Shown here one piece after another: positions 1 to 9,765 of a stretch of 64,000 bases of DNA (its first letter is position 1; the number at the start of each line of letters is the position of its first letter). Under the pieces are notes generated by a model. The model worked only from the letters and a program-made list of their open reading frames with translations. It did not search any database and was not told the origin of the DNA. The stretch is from Henricia sp. BOLD:AAB3569 (Eukaryota > Echinodermata > Asteroidea > Spinulosida > Echinasteridae), in NCBI GenBank assembly GCA_037783545.1, contig JBBELK010000305.1:1364001-1428000 (forward strand), read 5' to 3'. Made by a program: the position numbers and the translations under genes.

Positions 1-2
1 CC

Positions 3-239
3 CCTGCTGTACTGTCGGGTATTCTGCGTGCTGTACATGTAGGCACTGCCACTTTCGACTTGGCATCTGCCAATGTCAAGCAAACTGTTAGATGTCTGAG
101 TCCCTTTGCACCTCTTGATGAATTGTGCGAAATGATCGAGATGGTTTGCGTAACATTTGGAGTGATCCTGCCTTTCTTCAGAAGCTTTCGGCTCAGCACA
201 CACATTCCAACACCGTATCCAGCGACGTACATGTATTGA
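3..239 (+). CDS. Possible 3' part of a coding exon cut by the window edge
   Basis: A reading frame is open from base 3 to a TGA at 237-239 (78 codons) without needing a start codon, so it could be the end of a gene beginning upstream of the window. The translation is mixed hydrophobic and polar and I do not recognise a family. No convincing acceptor, poly(A) signal or homology supports it, and one TACATGTA motif lies inside (about 33-40). A chance open frame is a real alternative. Confidence 0.18.
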   Translation, partial: PAVLSGILRAVHVGTATFDLASANVKQTVRCLSPFAPLDELCEMIEMVCVTFGVILPFFRSFRLSTHIPTPYPATYMY

Positions 240-668
240 CATTGAAGGAGGCCAAGTCGAAAAGTGGCGAATTTTTAAATTGACTTTTTTCGTATGGCGT
301 TTAAATTTCAACCTCAAAAAGTAATGAAAGTCACTCAATACTGTTCTGTGTACTAATATTTCCTGTAGCTATGCAGATATTGCATCATGCACTTTTTCAG
401 TTGAACCCAATTACAGGTGCACACACATTTGTACCAGTAGAAAAATCAATAAGTACAGGTACATGTAGGTATGTACAGTATGTAGACCTGTACATGTACA
501 TACGGTACATGTATGTAGCTTGCGCCCACTCTTTTAAACCAATTTGGTATTTATTAACTTCAGTCATTTCCGGTATGGATTTCTTCAAATTATTTCTTTG
601 TGCTTTGTTAGTGTTTAGCCTATCAGCAACTAGTGAAATTGTTTAATGCTAAGAATACATGTATTGTT
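240..668. other. No gene seen; palindromic TA motifs
   Basis: No supportable coding region. The stretch 455-520 is a cluster of TACATGTA-like and TACAGTA/TACGGTA-like motifs (GTACATGTAGGTATGTACAG and relatives), the pervasive dispersed motif of this window. Confidence 0.5.
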
Positions 669-1276
669 GATGTCCCCCAACGTGGCGCGGCCCCTAACGT
701 GGCGGGCTTTACTTTCCGTTCTCTCTTGGCGCAATAAACAATCTGTTGCACTTGGCATTAAATGGAAATAAAGTTCTCAAGTACATGTACCTTCATAAAT
801 TCCAAAACTAAAATACGGAGAAGAATCATTCAGTTACTAGAAATTCACCGGAATGTGAAGGCATCGCCGGTCGCTTCAGGTTGTCATGACACCATACACG
901 GAAGCCTGTAATAGGCATTTCACGTGAATAAAACCAGGCATACTGGTGTTGTGTACAGTGTCACAGTGTGTGCGTGCAAGTGGTCTTTGTGGGCCATCGT
1001 AGTAAGGCATCAAACCGTTTCAGCCAATCAGCGACGCGCTCCACGTTAGGCCACAGTCCGGGCGATTTCGGGAAAAAAGTGTTCATCGTTTTGTCCTGAT
1101 TGTTTGTGTTACTTTGTACTTGTTGATGAGTCAAAATATTAAAGTATTACTTTTTCTTGGAGCCTATGAATTATACTACAAGGTGTGTAAGTTTCAACTA
1201 ATTCTGCTAGGGGGTTTTGCTATAAGGTGAGCGGATTTCCAGTGAGTTGTCGAAGTGCGCCAAGTTAGGGGACATC
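669..1276. mobile_element. MITE-like element with terminal inverted repeats
   Basis: The left end GATGTCCCCCAACGTGGCGC (669-688) is matched in inverted orientation by GCGCCAAGTTAGGGGACATC (1257-1276), with two differences over 20 bp. The interior has no ORF. An internal phrase around 1021-1056 (GCCAATCAG...CACGTTAGG) recurs near 50052-50085, so related copies exist. No clear target duplication was identified, so the superfamily is not assigned. Confidence 0.55.
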
Positions 1277-1568
1277 ACTATACATGTATGCTGCAGCTAC
1301 ATGTATACCGTATACATGTATGTACTACATTCCGGTAAGGCGGTATTGCAGTGTACTATGTGAATCGTCTTAACTGCACAACATATTTGAATTTTAGGGC
1401 AGAAGTTTGATGAACTAGACATTCTATTATAAGTGACTGGAAGTATTTTTTGGCAAGACGTTACCCCGTGAATGAAGAACAAGTGTGTCGTACATTGTAC
1501 ATACCGGTACAATGTACAATGTATAGAACGATTCTCGCTCATGGCAGAAGCAATCCCGAGTACTTAAC

Positions 1569-1655
1569 CTGCAGCCGATTTCACGAAACCTGCATGCTTG
1601 TACAACTTGCCATTTTCAAAATGTAGGCTCCCCATTTTTTCATGAAATCGGCTGC
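1569..1655. mobile_element. Short MITE, same ends as 61849-62015
   Basis: The ends CTGCAGCCGATTTCACGAA (1569-1587) and TTCATGAAATCGGCTGC (1639-1655) form a terminal inverted repeat. The same termini bound a 165-bp element at 61849-62015, and a single end (TATGAAATCGGCTG) is seen at 9471-9484. It is non-coding and presumably non-autonomous. Confidence 0.6.
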
Positions 1656-1889
1656 CGTACGGTACTGTTCGTACATGTACATGTAGTAGTGGATTGGGAA
1701 CAAAGATGATGATAAACTACCGGTACATACTGTAGACGTTTTATTACATGTATCTAGAGAGAGTGAACAATCAATTGTTGGAGTTTAATTCCATAAACAA
1801 TTCTGTGCCAAAGAATCCTGGAATCTCTGCCTGTTTGGGAAATTCTGGACCCCTCTCTAAATTAATTTGTCTTTCCTAAATTACATGTA

Positions 1890-1990
1890 CAGTTGTAGTC
1901 AGAAGTTTACATACATTTGTGTTAAAACTGGTGTGCTTAAACTTGCGTTGTCACCATTTTTGTAACAGTCTTTACTAAAGTCGTGATTTT
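1890..1990 (+). mobile_element. Tc1-like transposon terminal fragment
   Basis: The sequence starting CAGTTGTAGTCAGAAGTTTA at 1890 and continuing to CATACATTTG closely resembles the terminal inverted repeat of Tc1-like elements of the Sleeping Beauty type, whose repeat likewise begins CAGTTGAAGTC and continues GAAGTTTACATACA (established knowledge). It is preceded by TA, the expected target, and that TA is the end of a TACATGTA motif. No opposite terminus was found, so this is a truncated relic; its inner limit is arbitrary. Confidence 0.55.
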
Positions 1991-2541
1991 GTGGAATTCC
2001 TCACGTGCTTGCAGTACTTAAAACATACTGTAGCTTGCACACCTTGCAATGGTTCGGGTAGTCCTGTTTACCATTTTGGGTGATGATGGTAGTGGTGTAC
2101 ATGTAGCAGTTACCTTTCTTGATTTTCCCACTTTGAGAAAGATGCACAACTCCCCTCCCCCCGCCCCCTTTCCTCCCTCCACCCGACAGCCTGCCTTTAA
2201 GAGGAACATCCTCTGATTGATTGGGCTGTATTCCCTGTCCATGTAATCTCGAGCGCAGGACGGTGCCAAATTAATTCCCCTATCTTAGCTGTCAGCAAAG
2301 CTTTGAGGCCCCAAGAATTTCATTTGCAAATGAGAAAAAATTGGAGTCTTTAGTGTCATTTGGGAAGCGGAGGAAATGCCCTGCAGTGGCAATGTGCACA
2401 GAGTGACTGCCTCTGATGCAAATTGAGTGTGTGTAGACAGACTTCACGTGAATTACAAAATACCGGTAGGGATATCTTCATCATTATGTACATGTAAATG
2501 TGTACTTTATGGTTTTCATACAAGGAAATACACAAGGAAAT

Positions 2542-2990
2542 GGGTCTTTCCACAGTAAAGGGGGTATTTTGGCAACACAGACCATATTTTCAAAAACATA
2601 CATGTACCTTTGTTTGGTCTCAAAATAAAAGAAATAAGTTTCAGTTGTTCTGAAGAGATACATGTACCGGTAACTTAGGCCCAAAAAGGGTTACAAATAG
2701 TGTGACAACTATGCCTATAAAGTTCTAAAATCCCTGTGTACAAACGCTCGTAACCGGGACGGTCTAAAATGTAACACAAGTGTCCGTCCCTGTTATGAGC
2801 AAATATTGGAAATTTGTACATGGGTTTTTTACAAAGGCATGTTGTCACACTATTTGTAACCCTTTTTGGGCCTAAGTTATCTCTTCAGAACAACTTAAAC
2901 TTATTTCTTTTATTTTGAGACCAGACAAATGTATTTCTTCAAAAATATGGTCTGTGTTGCCAAGTTGCCCCCTTTACTGTGGAAAGACCC
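2542..2990. mobile_element. Foldback element, GGGTC family, copy A
   Basis: This 449-bp element is almost entirely an imperfect inverted repeat. It starts GGGTCTTTCCACAG and ends CTGTGGAAAGACCC, flanked by the 4-bp duplication AAAT (2538-2541 and 2991-2994). It has no coding capacity. Three relatives lie at 14877, 26316 and 34835. The left arm carries extra TACATGTA (2599-2606) and TACATGTACCGGTA (2659-2672) where the right arm has only TA. The transposase source is unknown. Confidence 0.8.
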
Positions 2991-3040
2991 AAATCGTCAC
3001 ATACATACATGTATGTATGTACATGTACACCCTACATTTG

Positions 3041-3105
3041 TAGCTGACGAAGTGACGTATATATGCGGCTTTAAAGCCGCTGCACAGTCGTCACTTCGTC
3101 AGCTA
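3041..3105. repeat. Hairpin within a hairpin (micro-MITE?)
   Basis: Perfect 17-bp arms TAGCTGACGAAGTGACG (3041-3057) and CGTCACTTCGTCAGCTA (3089-3105) enclose a second perfect palindrome, GCGGCTTTAAAGCCGC (3065-3080). Both ends carry TA, which would suit a TA-targeting mini-element, although no target duplication outside the arms is required by the sequence. Confidence 0.5.
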
Positions 3106-3873
3106 TGCGACGAAATGTACTCTAAGCCATGACATGATCCTAAGGTTATTAGCAAATTTGTTTCTGATAATTAAAGTATTAAGTCTTGGTTTTCTATTGG
3201 ATTGAAAATAATAATGCCCCTTTTTAGGATTTTTGCAGCTCACATTTCACATGTTCATTTTTTGTGCACATGTGAAAGATGACAGATGGTGTGCATACTC
3301 AAACAAAATTGCACATTTGAAAATCACTTTCAAATTCAAAGTGTATTTTAATGGCAACTGACGGATTGGAATTTGGATCCTCAAACAAAAATGCACAAAT
3401 GTCAAATTTACTTCACAACTGTGGAACATGTTCCAACTGGTTCACAATGCAGCTATCGTGCGCGTGTTACCGGTAGTGTTGTAAAAACCACCGTACAGTA
3501 TTAAAGGCTGCACGAAATGGAGTTTTTATTTCAGAAAAATCATGTTAATAGACTACTTTCACATGTTTCTGTAAATTTAATCGAATTTATTGGCTGTATA
3601 CATTTGTAAGTTTTGTATGTTTATGCTAATGTCAATTTCCATATTCATAAGCAAAACTGTGATGTCATCTAACAATCAACAATTATGTAATCTTTGTAGA
3701 CTTGTGTACTGTATGTATGTAGCAGAGGTTTCTTGATACGTTTTTAACATGCATTCAGTTTACTGTTTTATTTACGTGTAATTTGTGCCAAGCAATCCTC
3801 CTCACTCCCCTAAAAGAATGTTTGAGTCAAAGAAAATCATGGATTTCCGAGAGACCACTGTGTCTGTAGGTAT
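3106..3873. other. No gene seen
   Basis: AT-rich non-coding DNA with scattered CACATTTG-like phrases (3240-3430). I see no supportable coding, RNA or bounded repeat feature. Confidence 0.4.
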
Positions 3874-4221
3874 TTTCCCACTAAACCTCGGGGGTGGCCC
3901 TGGGGCAACGTGGGGGTGAAAATAAGCCCCGATTCCCACTTGAATTTCTCACTTCCGCACCACCCCCAAGGTTGGGGAGCAAGTTCAACCACACTTGAGA
4001 CCAGGGTTAAAAATGTTGGCCTCAGGGCGAGATGCTTTCCCAAAGACGAGAACGGTAGTGTGGAAAGAGGCAGGGGGCGAGTTCTCACTTCTTCAAGTTC
4101 ACCACAGGGGGAGTTTGAGAACAACAAGTGTGAATCGATGTGGGGTTGAACTCGGGGGTGTGCCATGACCCCGGGTGGCCCCGGGGCGAGTTTGCCCCGG
4201 GATGGTTTTTCTAGTGGGAAA
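3874..4221. mobile_element. GC-rich MITE-like element
   Basis: Termini TTTCCCACTA (3874-3883) and TAGTGGGAAA (4212-4221) are a perfect 10-bp inverted repeat around a GC-rich core full of runs such as CCCCGGG and GGGGCGAG. This composition is unlike the AT-rich flanks. The two overlapping ORFs on opposite strands here are by-products of the GC-rich core. No target duplication was recognised. Confidence 0.4.
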
Positions 4222-7200
4222 GGCCTCTTGTAGGCTAGTCTGCTAACATTTCACTTCAGACCTGCAATGCGGTTGTTCCAAAAATTAGCTTTAAAAATAA
4301 AAAAATAAAAAAAAATAAAATTCTGCAAATAACCTACCAGTAATGGGACTTTAAAAAAAGCAATTAAATTAGTCCAGTGGAAAATCCTCCAATCTAAATT
4401 ACCAAGCCCAAAATCCACTTTTCCCAAAACAGAATAACATTCATGGTGATGATTCATTTGGGAAAAGCAAGACAATCCTTAGGATAACAATCCCCAACTG
4501 GACGATCGTCACGGTTATAAAAAATGCATGAGGCATGGGTGAATGTGCACCAGTGTGGAACAGCACCCAGGTTCCCAAGTGGGTTTTTTTTAAGATGGAT
4601 GAGTGACTGGCAGTGTTGGGTCTACCATTCGGGATCAATTAAACTGGACCCATGGGAGCGGATGAAATGAATTTTACTATCTTTCAAATATGGAGTGTTG
4701 GGCAGGGCCAGAAGGAAGACGACTTCATATTCCTTCAATTTAAAAAAATATACATGTACAGTACATGTATGATACTAAAATCAGTAAAGGAGGCCACTAA
4801 AGTCGTCCACTGTACTAGTACATACATGTACATGTATCAGTAGTTTTTCCTCGGTATGAAAAAAAAAAAAAAATGAATAAAACAAATATATATATTTATA
4901 AGAGGGGAAGTGTAAAAAACAAAAATACACGTACGGTACTTCACAAATATCATGATAAAGAATACAAAAAATATCAATCTGAAAATACTAATGCGTATAT
5001 TTCCATTCCTGATCCAGTGTACATGTGTATCGACCAAAAAGCACACATGCGACTACTTTGCTCATTGCTACAAGTGGATTCACAGTTTCACATCTATCCT
5101 TTTTTCACTCACATAAATTTGACTAGCGTCACCTCAAGAAAATGTGGCGTGGCATAAACCTACCGGGTATGTACTGAAAACATCAAATTCAACTTGGACG
5201 GCAAGTGTTTTTGTGATGTTTTTTTTAATTTTCAGTGCGTTGGTTTATAAAATACCAGTTCCCTTTAGCTGCAATTTCGTGAGGTGGAAGGCGATGAAGA
5301 CTTGCAAATAGTGGTTAAAATGTTGTGGTCCCATTGCTGACCACATTACGACATATGAGATGGCAGGTATTTTGTTCATTACCATGCTAAATAACCCTTT
5401 TTAATTTTTATTTTTAAATTGCATTTTTAGCAGTGGAGCGATTTCCTTTGAATGAAGGACGACGAAATTAAACTGAAGAGTTTGTACTTACAGGTCGACG
5501 TACCACTGTGTGTTTTTGCTTAGTTTATGTGACATGGTGGTTGGAGTTTCAGGAGATCTGTCAATGAAAAAAAGAAAAAGAAAAGAAAACTAGATGAATG
5601 ATACTGGTACAGACTTTCAAGCTTTCAGACAAATTTGAGGAATAAGAGCGCGCGCACAGTAGAAACGGGTGGAAACGACCCGTGCGCTCAGATGCGGACT
5701 AACCGCGCACTGTTGAACTTGTTTGACCCTACTCGCCGCAACTGAGGCGGGCAAAATTTCCGTTCCGTATGTAGGTCGCCGAGCGAGTATGAATTGGGCT
5801 TAAGACTGGTCAGAACATGTTCTAACTGGAATTATTTTTCTGGAAATTGTACCAAGGTGATGATAAATACATGTAGTTTTGTACATGTAGTTAAATGTTA
5901 TTGTGTTTTACACTTGAATGCTTTAGGCGCAAAAACCGCTAAAAGCCACTTCCATGAAAAATTTGATAATGATGTCAAGTGAAAGCTGTCAGTGCCTAGT
6001 ATACAATGATCAAATACATGTAGTTTCTGCTTCAAAACCCGCTAAATCCCACATTTAAGCTATATATATCCGAAAACTCAGGATTTTTTTTGGCAGAAAC
6101 CGCTAAACACCAACTGCATTTTTCGGCAAAAGCCGCTATGTCCACACAGCGCCAATCAGAATGTGTGCATCAGATCACGGGTCACATTCAAGATGGCAGC
6201 CCCCACCATGGCCGATTGTTCACGCTGAGATGCGGGATTTTTGCCAATTTCCTGCCGAATTAACTCTAATAAAAAAAGAAACTTTGATGAAACGGACAAA
6301 CCTGTGATGGTTATACATGTACCATCAGGCAAACGAAAACTCCATCAGCAACGTATTTCTGCCCGTTTTATACAGCCAAAGTAGATCGTTACAGTGGCAA
6401 CGATAAGATGGACTTAGCAGGTTTTGCAGCAAAAAGCAACAACATTTCATAGAAATTATTTAATAGGAAAAACTTAGATTTTTAAAAATGTGATATTTTA
6501 TTCAGTGATGAATAACCTTTTCATTACACTAAAGTTAAACTCAGCAAATTTGAACATAGAAACGTACATGTACTTCACAAATATCATGCTGTTTTTAAAG
6601 AAAAGTCCCCAGGTGATTTTAGCGGCTTTGGCGTCTAAACTCTTCACTTGCTTTTTAGACACAAGAATATCACAGCTGAAAGCACACCATATGCTCAGTT
6701 AGTTTTTTTGAGACTTTTTGTTTCGTTAACATTTTGTATAGGAAGCATGTACGTGTACATGTACGTCTCTATTTAACCAATGTACTGTACCAGTATACAT
6801 TACTATACACATACAGTTTTACAACCCTTATCAATCCATTACAAACAAACAGAGGAGCAATAAACAGACTTCAACAAAAACAGAAAACAAACTTCCGGGA
6901 CACTTGACCGATTTTTAATTACATGTAATACATACATATGTACATGTAAGGGCAGATAAATGTTCAGTTTCAGTGCACAATCGGTCCTCAGACACAGGCC
7001 TACATGTACATGTTTAAATACATTTGACATCTCTCAAACTAGGTTGAAACCAATCTTGGGCTGTCCCGGTTGAGTTTTGAATTTTTAACCTGATGTTCAA
7101 ACCCGTGTTGTTTCACACTTGGCACTCAAACCTTCTTTTTTTTGCCCTTGGGCGATTTCAATCCCGCTTGTTTCACACTAACTTTTTCAACCCAGGACAG

Positions 7201-8755
7201 CCTAAATTTACCCTAGGTCAAACTTTTTTTTCAACCCTGGTTGTCCTAAAAATTAGAAGTGCTGAAGTAAAAAATTGAATGTTGCACAGCTAAGTTGAGT
7301 TTTGCGGTGTTTCCAAAGAAAATGAAATTTCAATTTCATGCCTTTAAACAGCTAGAATCCCCCCTTCCACATTTTTTTAGTTTTTCTGTTTATCATGGCG
7401 GTGTATGTGTCTACAACACCATCACAACTTGTTTTTCACAAAAAATCGACAGACTTTTGCTTAAAACGTTCCGACCCTCTTCACCCAAATTCTGAAACGC
7501 TCGAGGTCACTCGGCTTGTTTATCAACAGGGTGTTGACGTCATCCTGAGAAACATACAAAACGGTCTGTGCAGTATTGAATGGAAAATACACGAAGTGAA
7601 TCTTTATCATGCCTATTTTGTCCTTGTAATTCAAAATACAAACGTGAAAAACACTTCATGTAATATGACAGCAATCTACTATTACCTGTTTTGTGAAAAA
7701 AACGATGAAATTGTGGCTCACAGTGACTCTCTTTTGAAGTAAATACTGGTGCATTGCGACGGGTGATTTTGTCACGGAACGAACGGCATTCACAGCGGTC
7801 TGTGTACGGTCCACTGCGGCGTAGTTTCCACGTGTTTGGACATCGGCCGTACAAGTTATAGAATGAGCGACTCATTTTTCTCTCTCTTGGTAATAGAAAA
7901 GAAAATCTTTCTGCTCTTTTTTTTCCATAGTGTCTGGTAAAACATGCAACCACGCAGCTACTGGGCATATCTCTGGCTTTTTGGAACAACAAAATTCTTC
8001 AAAAAACACCATCTAAAAGAGACGGTTTTCTAAGTTGTTTGCGTGTAAACGTATGGAGCTAACTATCGTGTTGACTTCTCTTTCTCAGGATTGCGTCACG
8101 GGGTCACGCGCATATCATGAATACCTAATGAGCGTTTCAGAAATCGCGAAAATCTTATTTTCGAAAAGCGCACTTTTGCGTGCAATTTATCCACTTAAAA
8201 CCGACAATTAAAAAATAATAAAAATCCACGTCGGCAAGAGGGATGTTTGGACTATCGAAAAAAGCCTAAATGCTGGATTTTCGTCAAGGGGCATTCTTCC
8301 TCTTTAACAATATAGTAGTTAATGAAGAAATGTCTTGTGAGTTGGGCACTGCCAAGACCAAGTGCACCCACAAATTTCTTTCTGAAATGTTTTAGAAATA
8401 TATGTACATATGTGTCCTGTGCTTAAAGGTTTAGTAAATTGAAAATTATCAACCATTTGTTTTTATACACGAATCAGAAGATCAAAATGTTGCAGACAAA
8501 GGGGCAAACTGAAATTTGTTTTCATTTCAGAAAGAAGTGACCTTTTCTCTACTTCGAAAATTTCTTGACAGACGAGGGCGCTGTTTATTGTTAGTCATGG
8601 AGGGAACCCACAGTTGAAAAACAAAGAAAGAACATTACATTTCAAACAGTAGCGTAGCCCACTGATCCATTTCTGACCTAAACAAACTTGTTGGGCTTGT
8701 TGCAAATGACATACATGTACTAAACAAATTCAGTAAACTGTTACAGATCATAACA
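4222..8755. other. Long stretch without supported genes
   Basis: AT-rich DNA with many short ORFs on both strands and no recognisable domain. Notable parts are an A-run (about 4858-4872), a GC-richer patch at 5645-5790, a region rich in phrases such as GTTTCACACT and CAACCC (about 7040-7270) that is probably degraded inverted-repeat DNA, and overlapping ORFs of 115 and 150 codons on opposite strands (7395-7992) that I could not support as genes. Confidence 0.4.
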
Positions 8756-9005
8756 CCTGGGGCCAATTTCATAGAGGTGTTTAAGCACGAAAATTTGCTT
8801 AAGTACAAAAAACTCTTTCTCAGTAGAGAATGTTACCAGTGAAATCTTCATGTGATAGAAATAGTGTATGACCAGTGTTGGAGAACTGTTTAATTACCAT
8901 GACAATCTCATGAAATTTTTGCTGGTAACCTCATTTTATCAAGCAAGGTTTTTCATGCTTAAGCAATTTTCAATGCTTAAGCAGCTCTATGAAATTGGCC
9001 CCAGG
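8756..9005. mobile_element. MITE with CCTGGGGCCAATTTCATAGA ends
   Basis: The left terminus CCTGGGGCCAATTTCATAGA (8756-8775) pairs with TCTATGAAATTGGCCCCAGG (8986-9005), a perfect 20-bp terminal inverted repeat in a 250-bp non-coding element. Internal TTAAGCA phrases (around 8780 and 8955) also form part of the inverted arms. The superfamily is not assigned because no clean target duplication is seen. Confidence 0.7.
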
Positions 9006-9257
9006 AAATCACTGAAAATGACAACAACCTTTGTACACAAGTCAATGGAGATTTTCTCTGCTGTCCTGAGGTGACATCACGGATTTGCTCATGAATATGG
9101 AAATTACATTAGCATAAAAATAGAAAACTTGCAATTACACCAAAATGGAACAATCAAATTTTCTGAAATTGACCAAAATGTGTACTATTATTATGTTTAA
9201 TAAAAATCCTATTTCACATGTCCTTTAATGGTTTATGTGTCAACCAAAGAATGTCCT

Positions 9258-9408
9258 ATGGGTACAACTACATGTAGTTGCCAGAAAGTAGAACATGACC
9301 AACTTGCGGCAACCAAGATTTTTTCCAGTTGCCTTTTGCTCCCAGTTGCCGCAAGTTGCTTCCATTTGCCGGAAACACCAGTTGCCACTATGTACGCTAT
9401 AAGGCTTT
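9258..9408. mobile_element. Fragment of the CAACTGG-rich element family
   Basis: This fragment matches, in inverted orientation, parts of the 16339-16860 element: CAGTTGCC/GGCAACTGG phrases, the stretch around AAAGTAGAACATGA, and an end-like GTACGCTATAAGGCTTTATG. It contains TACATGTA (9269-9276) at a position where the 16339 element has plain TA (16532-16533). Confidence 0.5.
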
Positions 9409-9518
9409 ATGATGCAAGTCTTGTGTCATAACCTTTCACGATGCAAGTTATGTACATGTAAGCACCTTTTTATGAAATCGGCTGATGGCTGTCAAAATGT
9501 ACAACGTACAGTAGTGCC

Positions 9519-9546
9519 AACAAATTACTGTGATCGTTACACGGTT
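9519..9546. repeat. Dispersed terminal-like sequence shared with 14838-14868
   Basis: The phrase GCCAACAAATTACTGTGATC followed by GTTACACG recurs in inverted orientation at about 14838-14868 (CGTGTAAAGATCACAGTAAT followed by TTCTTGGC). Both flank DNA rich in GTGTAA/TTACAC, so they are probably ends of one degraded DNA-transposon family. The opposite ends were not delimited. Confidence 0.3.
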
Positions 9547-9765
9547 GGACCGTGTAAGGAAACGTGTATATTTCGTCCAATATACGGTAGAAAATCGATA
9601 GCGTATAAACTGCAACACTTTACACGCTCCTGCGGTTTGAGGCTGCCACATCGTTCCGTGTAACACGATGTGCGTCCTTGGCCTAATTGAACATGATAAA
9701 CGTTGTGGTTTTATAATCCTATAATCCGATAGCGTGCCAACCTTGCACTATACACGGTCTGGAAC

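Noticed and set aside
4858..4872. A-run as a retrotransposon tail
   Set aside because: No SINE or LINE body precedes it in either orientation.
7395..7992. 115-codon plus ORF and overlapping 150-codon minus ORF
   Set aside because: They lie on opposite strands over the same DNA, no domain is recognised, and neither has convincing splice or promoter context. Possible but not supportable.
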